Shown: positions 1 to 5,545 of the stretch, in pieces
Numbering within the stretch: position 1 is the first letter of the stretch
How the letters are laid out: every line of letters starts with the position of its first letter
From: an uncultured Bacilli bacterium
GTDB lineage: Bacteria; Bacillota_I; Bacilli_A; RF39; UBA660
Direction of reading: 5' to 3'
NCBI GenBank assembly: GCA_944372315.1
Contig: CALVYX010000003.1
Coordinates: 1 to 8,176, forward strand
Length of the DNA: 8,176 nt
Notes under the pieces: generated by a model
What the model was told of the DNA's origin: nothing
The model's database searches: none
Seen by the model: the letters and a program-made list of their open reading frames with translations, nothing else
Position numbers and translations under genes: made by a program

Positions 1-147
1 GTTCATAATATTGCTAAAGAAGCAAAACAAAAATTAAGTGAAATAAGACCTACATCCATTGGACAGGCAATGAGAATAAGCGGAGTAAATCCTGCTGATA
101 TTACTATGTTAATGGTTCATTTAAAAAGGAATAGAAAAAATGATTAG
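1..147 (+). CDS. mnmG: MnmG (GidA) tRNA uridine-5-carboxymethylaminomethyl modification enzyme, C-terminal fragment
   Basis: The window opens inside this gene in frame 1; only the last 48 codons and the TAG stop are present. The fragment contains the family's C-terminal signature, [19 protein letters not shown] (residues 16-34 of the fragment), the helical domain that contacts MnmE and tRNA. From the family, MnmG is an FAD-dependent cytosolic enzyme that works with MnmE to place the cmnm5 group on wobble uridine 34 of certain tRNAs. The catalytic FAD and cysteine regions lie upstream of the window. Its last 8 bases overlap the start of rsmG, so the two are co-transcribed and probably translationally coupled; mnmG-rsmG is the standard origin-proximal order in Bacillota. 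The tail (HLKRNRKND) is slightly longer and more basic than usual. Identification is secure despite the short fragment. Confidence 0.93.
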   Translation, partial: VHNIAKEAKQKLSEIRPTSIGQAMRISGVNPADITMLMVHLKRNRKND

Positions 148-844
148 AGATGAATTTTTAAAAGAAATAGATAAATTAGGTATTAATCTTGACGAAAAAC
201 AAATAAATCAGCTAGAAAAGTTTTATGAATTATTAATTGATTGGAATAAAAAAATTAATTTGACAACTATTACTTCAAAAGAAGAAGTATATTTAAAACA
301 TTTTTATGATAGCTTAACTTTAGTAAACGATATTAATTTAGATCAAGAAATAAGATTATGCGATGTAGGAAGCGGTGCAGGATTTCCTGGAATAGTTTTA
401 AAAATTTGCTTTCCAAAATTGAAAATAGTTCTAATTGAAGCGTTGCAAAAAAGAGTTAATTATTTAAATGATATAATTACAAAATTGGAATTAACTGATA
501 TTATAGCAATACATACTAGAATGGAAGATTTTTCAAAGTTAAACGAAGAAAAATTTGATATTATTACAGCAAGAGCAGTAGCTAATTTAAATATTTTATT
601 AGAAATATGTGTAAGAGCTTTAAAAATAAATGGACAGATGGTTTTTATGAAAGCAAATTGCGAGGAAGAAATAAATAATAGTAGACAAGCTTTAAATAAA
701 TTATCTTGTAATATAACTAAAATAGATAAATTTAAATTGCCAAAAGAAAATAGTAATCGCACAATAATAACTATCGTCAAAGAAGAAAAAACTAAAAGTA
801 TTTATCCAAGAAGTATTGATAAAATAAAAAAGAGACCATTATAA
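140..844 (+). CDS. rsmG: RsmG (GidB) 16S rRNA m7G527 methyltransferase
   Basis: Full-length protein of 234 aa, normal for the family. RsmG uses S-adenosylmethionine to methylate N7 of G527 in the 530 loop of 16S rRNA. Visible hallmarks: the N-terminal segment with W35NKKINLTTI and the H54FYDSL motif; the SAM-binding glycine loop D75-VGSGAGFPG-84; an acidic residue (E100) at the end of strand 2; R127-M-E129; and the A144-R-A-V motif after strand 4. The C-terminus [13 protein letters not shown] fits the usual Y-P-R...K-x-P-L ending. The start at 140 follows an AAAAAGGA site (123-130) with 9 nt spacing and overlaps the mnmG stop by 8 nt. A terminator begins directly after the stop, so rsmG ends the upstream operon. 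Loss of this gene gives low-level streptomycin resistance in several bacteria (family knowledge). Confidence 0.96.
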   Translation: MIRDEFLKEIDKLGINLDEKQINQLEKFYELLIDWNKKINLTTITSKEEVYLKHFYDSLTLVNDINLDQEIRLCDVGSGAGFPGIVLKICFPKLKIVLIEALQKRVNYLNDIITKLELTDIIAIHTRMEDFSKLNEEKFDIITARAVANLNILLEICVRALKINGQMVFMKANCEEEINNSRQALNKLSCNITKIDKFKLPKENSNRTIITIVKEEKTKSIYPRSIDKIKKRPL

Positions 845-880
845 AGAATATAGCTATAAATTATGGCTATATTTTATTTT
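845..880 (+). terminator. Rho-independent terminator of the mnmG-rsmG operon
   Basis: AATATAGC (847-854) pairs perfectly with GCTATATT (866-873). The stem extends inward by a T-G wobble and ATA/TAT pairs, leaving a very small AT loop, and is followed by TTATTTT. It starts immediately after the rsmG stop and precedes a good promoter, which fits termination here. The stem is AT-rich, so strength is uncertain. Confidence 0.8.
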
Positions 881-889
881 AAAATAACA

Positions 890-918
890 TTGTAAAATAT
901 AGAAAAATATTATATAAT
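890..918 (+). promoter_or_regulatory. Sigma-A type promoter for the noc-like gene
   Basis: A TTGTAA -35 hexamer (890-895) and a perfect TATAAT -10 hexamer (913-918) are separated by exactly 17 bp. The predicted start of transcription is near 925, giving a leader of roughly 37 nt that holds a strong AGGAGGG ribosome binding site (946-952), 9 nt before the ATG at 962. It lies just downstream of the rsmG terminator, so the noc-like gene is an independent unit. Confidence 0.75.
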
Positions 919-961
919 TTATTATAGAGTAAAAAAGAATAAAGTAGGAGGGTATAAATAT

Positions 962-1972
962 ATGGAAAATGAAATAGTTTATTTATACTTGGATGATATT
1001 ATACCTAATAGATTTCAACCTCGTGAAGTTTTTGACGATAAAGCATTAAAAGAATTAGCTGTATCTATTAGAGAACATGGGGTTATTCAACCAATTATTG
1101 TTAGAAAAATAGGAACTAAATATGAAATAATAGCAGGAGAACGTCGTTATAAAGCTTCAACAATGGTAGGTTTAACAAAAATTCCAGCTATAATTAGAAA
1201 TCTTGATGATAAAGAAAGTTCTAAAGTAGCTCTTATTGAAAATTTACAAAGGAAAGATTTAACAGCGATAGAAGAAGCAAGAACTTATCAAAAGATTCTA
1301 GATATTGATAATATGACACAAGAAGAATTAGCAAAGACAATGGGAAAATCTCAATCTGCTATTTCTAATAAGTTGCGTTTATTAACGTTATCTAATAAAA
1401 TTCAAGATGCTTTATTAAATGAAAAAATATCAGAAAGACACGCAAGGACTTTGTTAAATGTTGAGTCAGAAGAAGAGCGTGACAGATTAACAGATTTGAT
1501 TATTGAAAAGCGTCTTTCAGTTAAAGATTTGGAAAACCTAATTAAGGAAGAAAAGAAAGCAAAAAATGAAGAAGTAAGTTTAACTGAAGATCAAGATCAA
1601 AAAGAAGGAAAAATAATTGATGAGAAAAAAATAGAGCCTGACGATGTTAATAATAATGGAGGTAATAATTATCCTAGGATAAAATTAGATGATCTTTTAA
1701 AAGATATAATTAAAGAGGATGATGAGAAACCACCAGAAGAAAATTCTTCTGAAATAGAAATGTTAGACTTATCGGAATCCGATGATAATTATTATTCATT
1801 TAAAGGATTAAAAGAAGTAGCTAATGCAAGTAATAGTATAGAAAAGTGTATCAATATGATAAGAGATACAGTTAAAGAAATTGAAAATAAAGGATATCAA
1901 GTTAAATTTGATGAATTGGATTTAGAAAATAAACATCGTTTTATTATAGAGATTGAAAAAAAGGGAGAATAA
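962..1972 (+). CDS. noc: Noc-type ParB-family DNA-binding protein (nucleoid occlusion factor homologue)
   Basis: A 336-aa ParB-fold protein. Order: N-terminal ParB/CTPase domain (about 5-110) with NRFQPR (16-21), the C-motif GERRYKA (59-65) and ENLQRKDL (93-100); helix-turn-helix and central DNA-binding domain (about 115-190); a long acidic linker (about 196-278); C-terminal dimerisation domain (about 281-333). Q131, K137 and R159 fall where Noc, not canonical ParB, has its specificity residues; the fourth position is T142 rather than Lys. Together with its place after rsmG this supports Noc, which in B. subtilis binds NBS sites, clamps DNA with CTP and blocks Z-ring formation over the nucleoid. 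Unlike that protein there is no N-terminal amphipathic membrane helix, and it is longer than usual (about 280 aa). An in-frame stop at 893-895 with no start codon before 962 rules out a longer N-terminus. Nucleoid occlusion activity is therefore inference. Confidence 0.85.
   Translation: MENEIVYLYLDDIIPNRFQPREVFDDKALKELAVSIREHGVIQPIIVRKIGTKYEIIAGERRYKASTMVGLTKIPAIIRNLDDKESSKVALIENLQRKDLTAIEEARTYQKILDIDNMTQEELAKTMGKSQSAISNKLRLLTLSNKIQDALLNEKISERHARTLLNVESEEERDRLTDLIIEKRLSVKDLENLIKEEKKAKNEEVSLTEDQDQKEGKIIDEKKIEPDDVNNNGGNNYPRIKLDDLLKDIIKEDDEKPPEENSSEIEMLDLSESDDNYYSFKGLKEVANASNSIEKCINMIRDTVKEIENKGYQVKFDELDLENKHRFIIEIEKKGE
1121..1146 (+). repeat. 26-nt exact match shared with spo0J (copy 1)
   Basis: This stretch, coding for YEIIAGERR around the CTP-binding C-motif, is identical at all 26 bases to 3116-3141 in spo0J, including synonymous positions. 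It reflects the paralogy of the two ParB-family genes rather than a mobile repeat. Confidence 0.7.
1669..1682 (+). promoter_or_regulatory. 14-bp perfect palindrome inside noc; possible ParB/Noc-family binding site
   Basis: TTATCCTAGGATAA is a perfect palindrome of the same length as the B. subtilis Noc site (ATTTCCCGGGAAAT) and matches it at 8 of 14 positions, including the CC/GG core flanks. It lies in the linker-coding part of noc. A perfect 14-bp palindrome is expected about once or twice by chance in a window of this size and composition, so this is only a candidate. Confidence 0.2.
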
Positions 1973-1975
1973 AAT

Positions 1976-2001
1976 AAAAGGTAGATTTTCTATCTTTTTT
2001 T
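1976..2001 (+). terminator. Rho-independent terminator of noc
   Basis: AAAAGGTAG (1976-1984) pairs with CTATCTTTT (1990-1998), nine base pairs with one G-U, across a 5-nt ATTTT loop. The T run continues to 2001. It begins 3 nt after the noc stop codon, separating noc from the soj operon. Confidence 0.8.
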
Positions 2002-2012
2002 ATTGAAAAACA

Positions 2013-2041
2013 TTTAAAAAAGTTATATTTTTTGATAGAAT
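2013..2041 (+). promoter_or_regulatory. Extended -10 promoter for the soj-spo0J-DUF951-abgT-ychF operon
   Basis: TGATAGAAT (2033-2041) is an extended -10 element (TGn followed by TAGAAT at 2036-2041). A weak -35, TTTAAA (2013-2018), lies 17 bp upstream. Transcription would begin near 2048, about 30 nt before the soj ATG. An alternative pair, TTGAAA (2003-2008) with TATATT (2024-2029), has only 15 bp spacing and is less likely. Confidence 0.55.
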
Positions 2042-2062
2042 AGTATTTGTCAAGAATTATTG

Positions 2063-2073
2063 AAAAGGGTGAT
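2063..2073 (+). promoter_or_regulatory. Ribosome binding site fixing the soj start at 2077
   Basis: AAAAGGGTGAT resembles the extended anti-Shine-Dalgarno complement (AAGGAGGTGAT) with the central AG missing. It sits 3 nt before the ATG at 2077. It lies downstream of the in-frame TTG at 2047 and so rules that codon out. Confidence 0.75.
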
Positions 2074-2076
2074 AGG

Positions 2077-2865
2077 ATGGGAAAGGTAATTTCTTTGGTA
2101 AATCAAAAAGGTGGAGTAGGTAAAACAACGACAAGTATTAATCTTTCTGCATCTTTAGCGGTATTAGGAAAAAATGTATTACTTATTGATTTAGATCCTC
2201 AGGGAAATACAACTACTGGTATTGGAATAAATAAAGGTGATATTGATAAAAGCATTTATGATGTATTAATTGATCGTTGTTCAATTAATGAAGCTATTCT
2301 TGCCACTAGATACAAAAGATTATTTTTATTGCCAGCAACTATTAATTTGGCAGGAATTGATATAGAATTGATGGAAAAGAGTAAAGATGAACCCACTTTT
2401 TCAAAGGGAAAACAATTAAAAATAAAATTAGATACCATTAAAGATATGTATGATTTTATAATTATTGATTGTCCACCTTCATTGGGATTAATTACTACTA
2501 ATGCATTAACAGCTTCTGATTCAGTTATTATTCCAGTTCAATGTGAATTTTTTGCATTAGAAGGAATTATGCAATTACTTAATACAATAATGATGGCACA
2601 AAAAAATTTAAATCCTAATTTAGATATTGAAGGAGTTTTATTAACTATGTTGGATTCAAGAACAAAATTAGGTTTTGAAGTCGTAGAAGATATCAGAAAA
2701 TATTTTAAAGAACGTGTATATAATACAATTATTCCTAGATTAATAAGGTTAACAGAAGCTCCATCCCATGGGAAACCAATAATTGCTTATGACCCTAAAA
2801 GCAAAGGAACAGAAGCCTATTTAAATTTAGCAAAGGAAGTGATTGAAAGAAATGGAAACAACTAA
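2077..2865 (+). CDS. parA: Soj/ParA chromosome-partitioning ATPase
   Basis: A 262-aa deviant-Walker ATPase (B. subtilis Soj is about 253 aa). Visible motifs: Walker A KGGVGKTT (11-18) with signature lysines K11 and K16; Walker A' LIDLDPQGN (36-44); Walker B FIIIDCPPS (127-135, D131); and the conserved C-terminal EAPSHGKPIIAYDP (227-240) near the DNA-binding surface. In the family, ATP-bound dimers bind DNA non-specifically, are released by the ParB N-terminal peptide, and regulate DnaA and origin segregation. A small insertion around 103-112 (KSKDEPTFSK) explains the extra length. The ATG at 2077 is chosen because the Shine-Dalgarno is just upstream, the protein then begins MGKVISLVNQKGGVGKTT like other Soj proteins, and the preceding 10 codons have no family match. 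Its last 14 nt overlap spo0J, indicating translational coupling. Confidence 0.96.
   Translation: MGKVISLVNQKGGVGKTTTSINLSASLAVLGKNVLLIDLDPQGNTTTGIGINKGDIDKSIYDVLIDRCSINEAILATRYKRLFLLPATINLAGIDIELMEKSKDEPTFSKGKQLKIKLDTIKDMYDFIIIDCPPSLGLITTNALTASDSVIIPVQCEFFALEGIMQLLNTIMMAQKNLNPNLDIEGVLLTMLDSRTKLGFEVVEDIRKYFKERVYNTIIPRLIRLTEAPSHGKPIIAYDPKSKGTEAYLNLAKEVIERNGNN
2832..2843 (+). promoter_or_regulatory. Ribosome binding site for spo0J inside the end of soj
   Basis: AAAGGAAGTGAT differs from the full complement of the 16S 3' end (AAAGGAGGTGAT) by one base. It lies within the soj coding sequence, upstream of the ATG at 2852. The in-frame TTG at 2843 overlaps the site itself and is too close to be used. 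Confidence 0.7.
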
Positions 2866-3730
2866 AAGAAGAGCACTTGGAAAAGGACTAGAAGAATTAT
2901 TTAATAATGAACAATTAGATTTAAATAAGTTTGAAAAGCAAATAGTCGAATCAACTCCTAAAGAAGAAATTATAGAAGTAAATATTAGTGATTTAAGACC
3001 AAATCCATATCAACCACGAAAGGTGTTTGATGAATCAAAACTTAATGAATTAGCTTCGTCTATTAAAGAACACGGAGTTTTTCAGCCAATAATAATAAAA
3101 AAAAGTGTTAAAGGTTATGAAATAATAGCAGGAGAACGTCGAGTTAAAGCTTCAAGTATAGCAGGACTACAAAAAATTCCAGCTATTGTTAGAAGTTTTA
3201 CTGATGAAGAGATGATGGAGATAGCTCTTCTTGAAAATTTACAAAGAGAAAATTTAAATTCAATTGAAGAAGCAACTGCTTATAAGAAATTATTAGATAG
3301 TTTATCTATTACTCAAGAAGAACTAGCTAATAAGTTAGGAAAAAGTAGAAGTCATATTACTAATATGTTGGGACTACTATCATTACCAACGGAAATAAAA
3401 GATATGATTAGTGAAAATAAAATATCAATGAGTCATGCTAGAGTTTTAAGTAAAATAGAAGAAAAAGATAAAATTTTATCATTAGCTGATAAAATTATTA
3501 ATGAAAATTTAAATGTTAGAGAATTAGAAGAATTATCTAAAGATCAGAAAATTGTAAAAAAGCATCATATTGAAAAACATAAAACTAATGAGTATCATTA
3601 TTTAGAAGAGCAATTATGTGATAAATTAGGAACTAAGGTTAAAATTAAATCTAATAAAATTGAGATCAAATTTAGTAATGTTAATGATTTAAATAGAATA
3701 TTAGAAATTTTAAAATTAACGGAAGAATAA
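2852..3730 (+). CDS. parB: Spo0J/ParB chromosome-partitioning CTPase
   Basis: A 292-aa protein of normal length. Domains in order: N-terminal ParA-stimulating peptide with RRALGKGLEELF (6-17), absent from the noc-like paralogue; CTP-binding domain with NPYQPR (51-56), GERRVKA (94-100) and ENLQREN (128-134); helix-turn-helix SITQEELANKLGKSRSHITN (152-171); C-terminal dimerisation domain (about 248-290). R166 sits at the position that is Arg in parS-binding ParB and Gln in Noc. In the family, Spo0J loads at parS near the origin, spreads as a CTP-gated clamp, activates Soj and recruits SMC. Helix sequence NMLGLLSLP has Gly where many homologues have Arg. The ATG at 2852 is preferred to the TTG at 2843 because the protein then starts just before the conserved KRRALGKGL. 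No parS site was found in this window, so its target must lie elsewhere or be diverged. Confidence 0.95.
   Translation: METTKRRALGKGLEELFNNEQLDLNKFEKQIVESTPKEEIIEVNISDLRPNPYQPRKVFDESKLNELASSIKEHGVFQPIIIKKSVKGYEIIAGERRVKASSIAGLQKIPAIVRSFTDEEMMEIALLENLQRENLNSIEEATAYKKLLDSLSITQEELANKLGKSRSHITNMLGLLSLPTEIKDMISENKISMSHARVLSKIEEKDKILSLADKIINENLNVRELEELSKDQKIVKKHHIEKHKTNEYHYLEEQLCDKLGTKVKIKSNKIEIKFSNVNDLNRILEILKLTEE
3116..3141 (+). repeat. 26-nt exact match shared with noc (copy 2)
   Basis: Identical to 1121-1146. It codes for the same YEIIAGERR segment of the CTP-binding motif, and the following TAAAGCTTCAA is also shared after a short mismatch. The two stretches are direct and in the same codon phase. 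Confidence 0.7.
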
Positions 3731-3738
3731 ATAATGCC

Positions 3739-3749
3739 TAGGAAGTGAT
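3739..3749 (+). promoter_or_regulatory. Ribosome binding site of the DUF951 gene
   Basis: TAGGAAGTGAT lies 3 nt before the ATG at 3753 in a 22-nt gap after spo0J. Like the sites of soj and spo0J it keeps the 3' GTGAT extension. The nearby ATG at 3734 hits a stop codon after three codons and is not a gene start. Confidence 0.7.
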
Positions 3750-3752
3750 TTT

Positions 3753-3938
3753 ATGCAAGATAAAAATTATGAATTAGGAACTATTTTGGAGATGAAAAAA
3801 GGTCATCCTTGCGGAGAAAATAAATGGGAAGTAATTAGACTTGGAGCAGATATAAAAATAAAATGTTTAAAGTGTGGAAGAATAGTAATGCTTCCTAGAA
3901 TAGAATTTAATAAAAAAATTAAGAAAGTTATTAGTTAG
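3753..3938 (+). CDS. DUF951 family small zinc-ribbon-like protein (YyzM type)
   Basis: A 61-aa protein recognisable as DUF951 from its conserved pattern: GHPCGENKWEVIRLGADIK (17-35) followed by CLKCGR (38-43) and VMLPRIEF (45-52). C20, C38 and C41, with H18 as a possible fourth ligand, suggest a small metal-binding ribbon, though this is inferred. The function of the family is not known. In Bacillota it is commonly found next to ychF between spo0J and rpsF, as with yyzM in B. subtilis. Here it follows spo0J by 22 nt, and its stop codon overlaps the Shine-Dalgarno of the next gene, so it is within one operon. Basic ends and a compact beta-rich sequence could suit an RNA- or ribosome-binding role, but nothing in the sequence proves this. 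Confidence 0.88.
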   Translation: MQDKNYELGTILEMKKGHPCGENKWEVIRLGADIKIKCLKCGRIVMLPRIEFNKKIKKVIS

Positions 3939-3947
3939 GAGAAAAAT

Positions 3948-5534
3948 ATGAGTACTAAAAAGAAAATGCGGTTAAAAAAGTTTAGTTTTCATCCAATTAC
4001 AACTTTTATATTATTAACTCTTGGAGTGATGATACTTAGTTGGATTTTATCTGTACTCCAATTTCAAGCTACTTATACAGTAGTTCGCCCTGAAAACTTA
4101 GAATTAGAGTCTGTTTTTGTTAGTGTTAAGAATTTATTGAATTTTGATGGAATTAAATATATTATAAGCAATGCTGCAACTAATTTTGCTTCTTTTGCAC
4201 CATTAATAAGTTTATTAATTGCTTTAATAGGTTTATCTGTAGCTCATGCTTCAGGACTTATTGATACATTTATTAAAAGAGTTACGTTAAATATAAGTAA
4301 TAAAAAGTTGACTTTCTTTTTGATATTAGTTGCTATTTTTTCGAGCATTATAAATGATGTAGGTTATGTTATTTTAATTCCTTTAGCTGCGTTATTATTT
4401 TTAGCAAATGGTAGAAGTCCGTTATTAGGAATTGTTGCAGCATTTTCTGGAGTAGCTTTTGGATATGGAACAACACTTTTTGTTGGTTCTATGGAGGTCA
4501 ATCTTATTTCATTAACAACTTCGAGTGCTAGATTAATTGATCCGGAATTTCATGTAGGTTTGACTTCTAATTTATTTATTATGATAGCGTTTTCTATTGT
4601 TATGGCTATAGTAGGAACCATAGTTGTTGAAAATATTGTATTAAAAAAATTAGGACGATATAAATTATCGGTTGAGGAAACCCAAGAATTAGAAAAATTA
4701 ACTTTTCCAATTGAAGAGCAACAAAAAATAGCTTTAGAAATTAATGAGAAAAAAGGGTTAAGAAGTGCATATATTGCTGGAATTATAATAATATTATTAT
4801 TTATTTATATGATTATTCCTGGGCTTCCTGCTTCAGGTATGTTATTAGATATGAACGAATCTACTTATTTAAACCAATTGTTTGGACCTAATTCGTATTT
4901 TCAAGATGGATTCACTTATATAGTTTCCATATTCTTTATTGTAACAGGAATAGCTTACGGACTCGGTGCTAAAACACTAAAAAGTGATAAACAGTTGATT
5001 GAAAAAGCATCAGAATATACTAAAAATATTGGAAGTTTGATTGTTTTATTATTTTTTGCTTCACAATTTATAGCTGTATTTAGAGAAACAAATATTGGAA
5101 CTATTTTAACTGCAACTGGTGCTAATTTGATCAAAGATTTATCTTTTTCTGGGTTACCACTTATTCTTTTGGTATTAATTGTTATTCTAATATGTAATTT
5201 ATTCTTAACATCACCTGTCAGTAAATGGACTATTTTATCTCCTGTTGTAATACCACTTATGATGCAATCTAACATATCTCCGCAATTTGCTCAATTTATT
5301 TTAAGAGCAGGAGATTCAATAACAAAAGGTATTACTCCTCTATTAGCATATTTTGTTATATATCTAGGATATTTAAATATTTATAATAAGAACAGAGAAC
5401 CAATTACAATAAAAAAAGCAATTTCTTATGTAATGCCATGTTGTTTAATTATGGGTATTACTTGGATTTTATTAATTGTAGGATGGTACTTAATAGGATT
5501 GCCAATAGGTCCTGGAGTATTCCCTACATTATAG
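3948..5534 (+). CDS. AbgT-family membrane transporter (p-aminobenzoyl-glutamate / antimetabolite type)
   Basis: A 528-aa polytopic membrane protein with a short basic cytosolic N-terminus (MSTKKKMRLKKF) and many hydrophobic segments (about 17-39, 82-100, 119-152, 160-182, 206-230, 272-293, 322-341, 361-378, 402-421, 465-480, 491-517). Family features: H15PITTF at the N-terminus, N136DVGYVILIPL, a GYGTTLFVG re-entrant segment (172-180) and LIDPEF (196-201). Near the C-terminus, W427, P445, R453, D456 and P464 match the spacing of residues reported for Neisseria MtrF (W420, P438, R446, D449, P457). The MtrF Ser417 position is V424. Members import p-aminobenzoyl-glutamate (AbgT) or export sulfonamides (MtrF, YdaH); direction and substrate here are unknown. 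It lies 9 nt after DUF951 and its stop overlaps the ychF ribosome binding site. B. subtilis has no transporter at this position. Codon use matches its neighbours. Confidence 0.87.
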   Translation: MSTKKKMRLKKFSFHPITTFILLTLGVMILSWILSVLQFQATYTVVRPENLELESVFVSVKNLLNFDGIKYIISNAATNFASFAPLISLLIALIGLSVAHASGLIDTFIKRVTLNISNKKLTFFLILVAIFSSIINDVGYVILIPLAALLFLANGRSPLLGIVAAFSGVAFGYGTTLFVGSMEVNLISLTTSSARLIDPEFHVGLTSNLFIMIAFSIVMAIVGTIVVENIVLKKLGRYKLSVEETQELEKLTFPIEEQQKIALEINEKKGLRSAYIAGIIIILLFIYMIIPGLPASGMLLDMNESTYLNQLFGPNSYFQDGFTYIVSIFFIVTGIAYGLGAKTLKSDKQLIEKASEYTKNIGSLIVLLFFASQFIAVFRETNIGTILTATGANLIKDLSFSGLPLILLVLIVILICNLFLTSPVSKWTILSPVVIPLMMQSNISPQFAQFILRAGDSITKGITPLLAYFVIYLGYLNIYNKNREPITIKKAISYVMPCCLIMGITWILLIVGWYLIGLPIGPGVFPTL

Positions 5535-5539
5535 GAGGT
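5533..5539 (+). promoter_or_regulatory. Ribosome binding site fixing the ychF start at 5546
   Basis: AGGAGGT lies 6 nt before the ATG at 5546 and overlaps the TAG stop of the transporter gene (5532-5534). The open frame extends upstream to an ATG at 5438, but that lies well inside the transporter gene and codes for 36 residues without family match. Confidence 0.85.
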
Positions 5540-5545
5540 TTTTAT

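Noticed and set aside
460..780. Minus-strand open frame opposite rsmG
   Set aside because: It has no recognisable domain and no ribosome binding site and lies wholly within a well-supported gene; A+T-rich antisense frames are expected.
881..961. Possible riboswitch or leader peptide before noc
   Set aside because: The region is filled by a promoter and a short leader; no stable fold or small coding frame was seen.
2047..2076. TTG start for soj, adding ten residues
   Set aside because: The Shine-Dalgarno lies downstream of this codon and the added residues have no counterpart in Soj proteins; the ATG at 2077 gives the standard N-terminus.
2256..2438. Minus-strand open frame opposite soj
   Set aside because: Short, no family match, and fully inside the conserved ATPase gene.
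2764..2773. Palindrome TCCCATGGGA in soj as a Noc site
   Set aside because: Only 10 bp; many such palindromes are expected by chance in a window of this size, and the centre spacing differs from the Noc site.
3731..3752. Internal promoter or terminator between spo0J and the DUF951 gene
   Set aside because: The 22-nt gap holds only the ribosome binding site; no hairpin or hexamers.
4955..5275. Minus-strand open frame opposite the transporter gene
   Set aside because: It mirrors the transmembrane coding region and lacks a start signal.
5438..5545. Upstream ATG for ychF, adding 36 residues
   Set aside because: It lies inside the transporter gene; AGGAGGT before 5546 and the standard MSLKAGIVG start decide for 5546.
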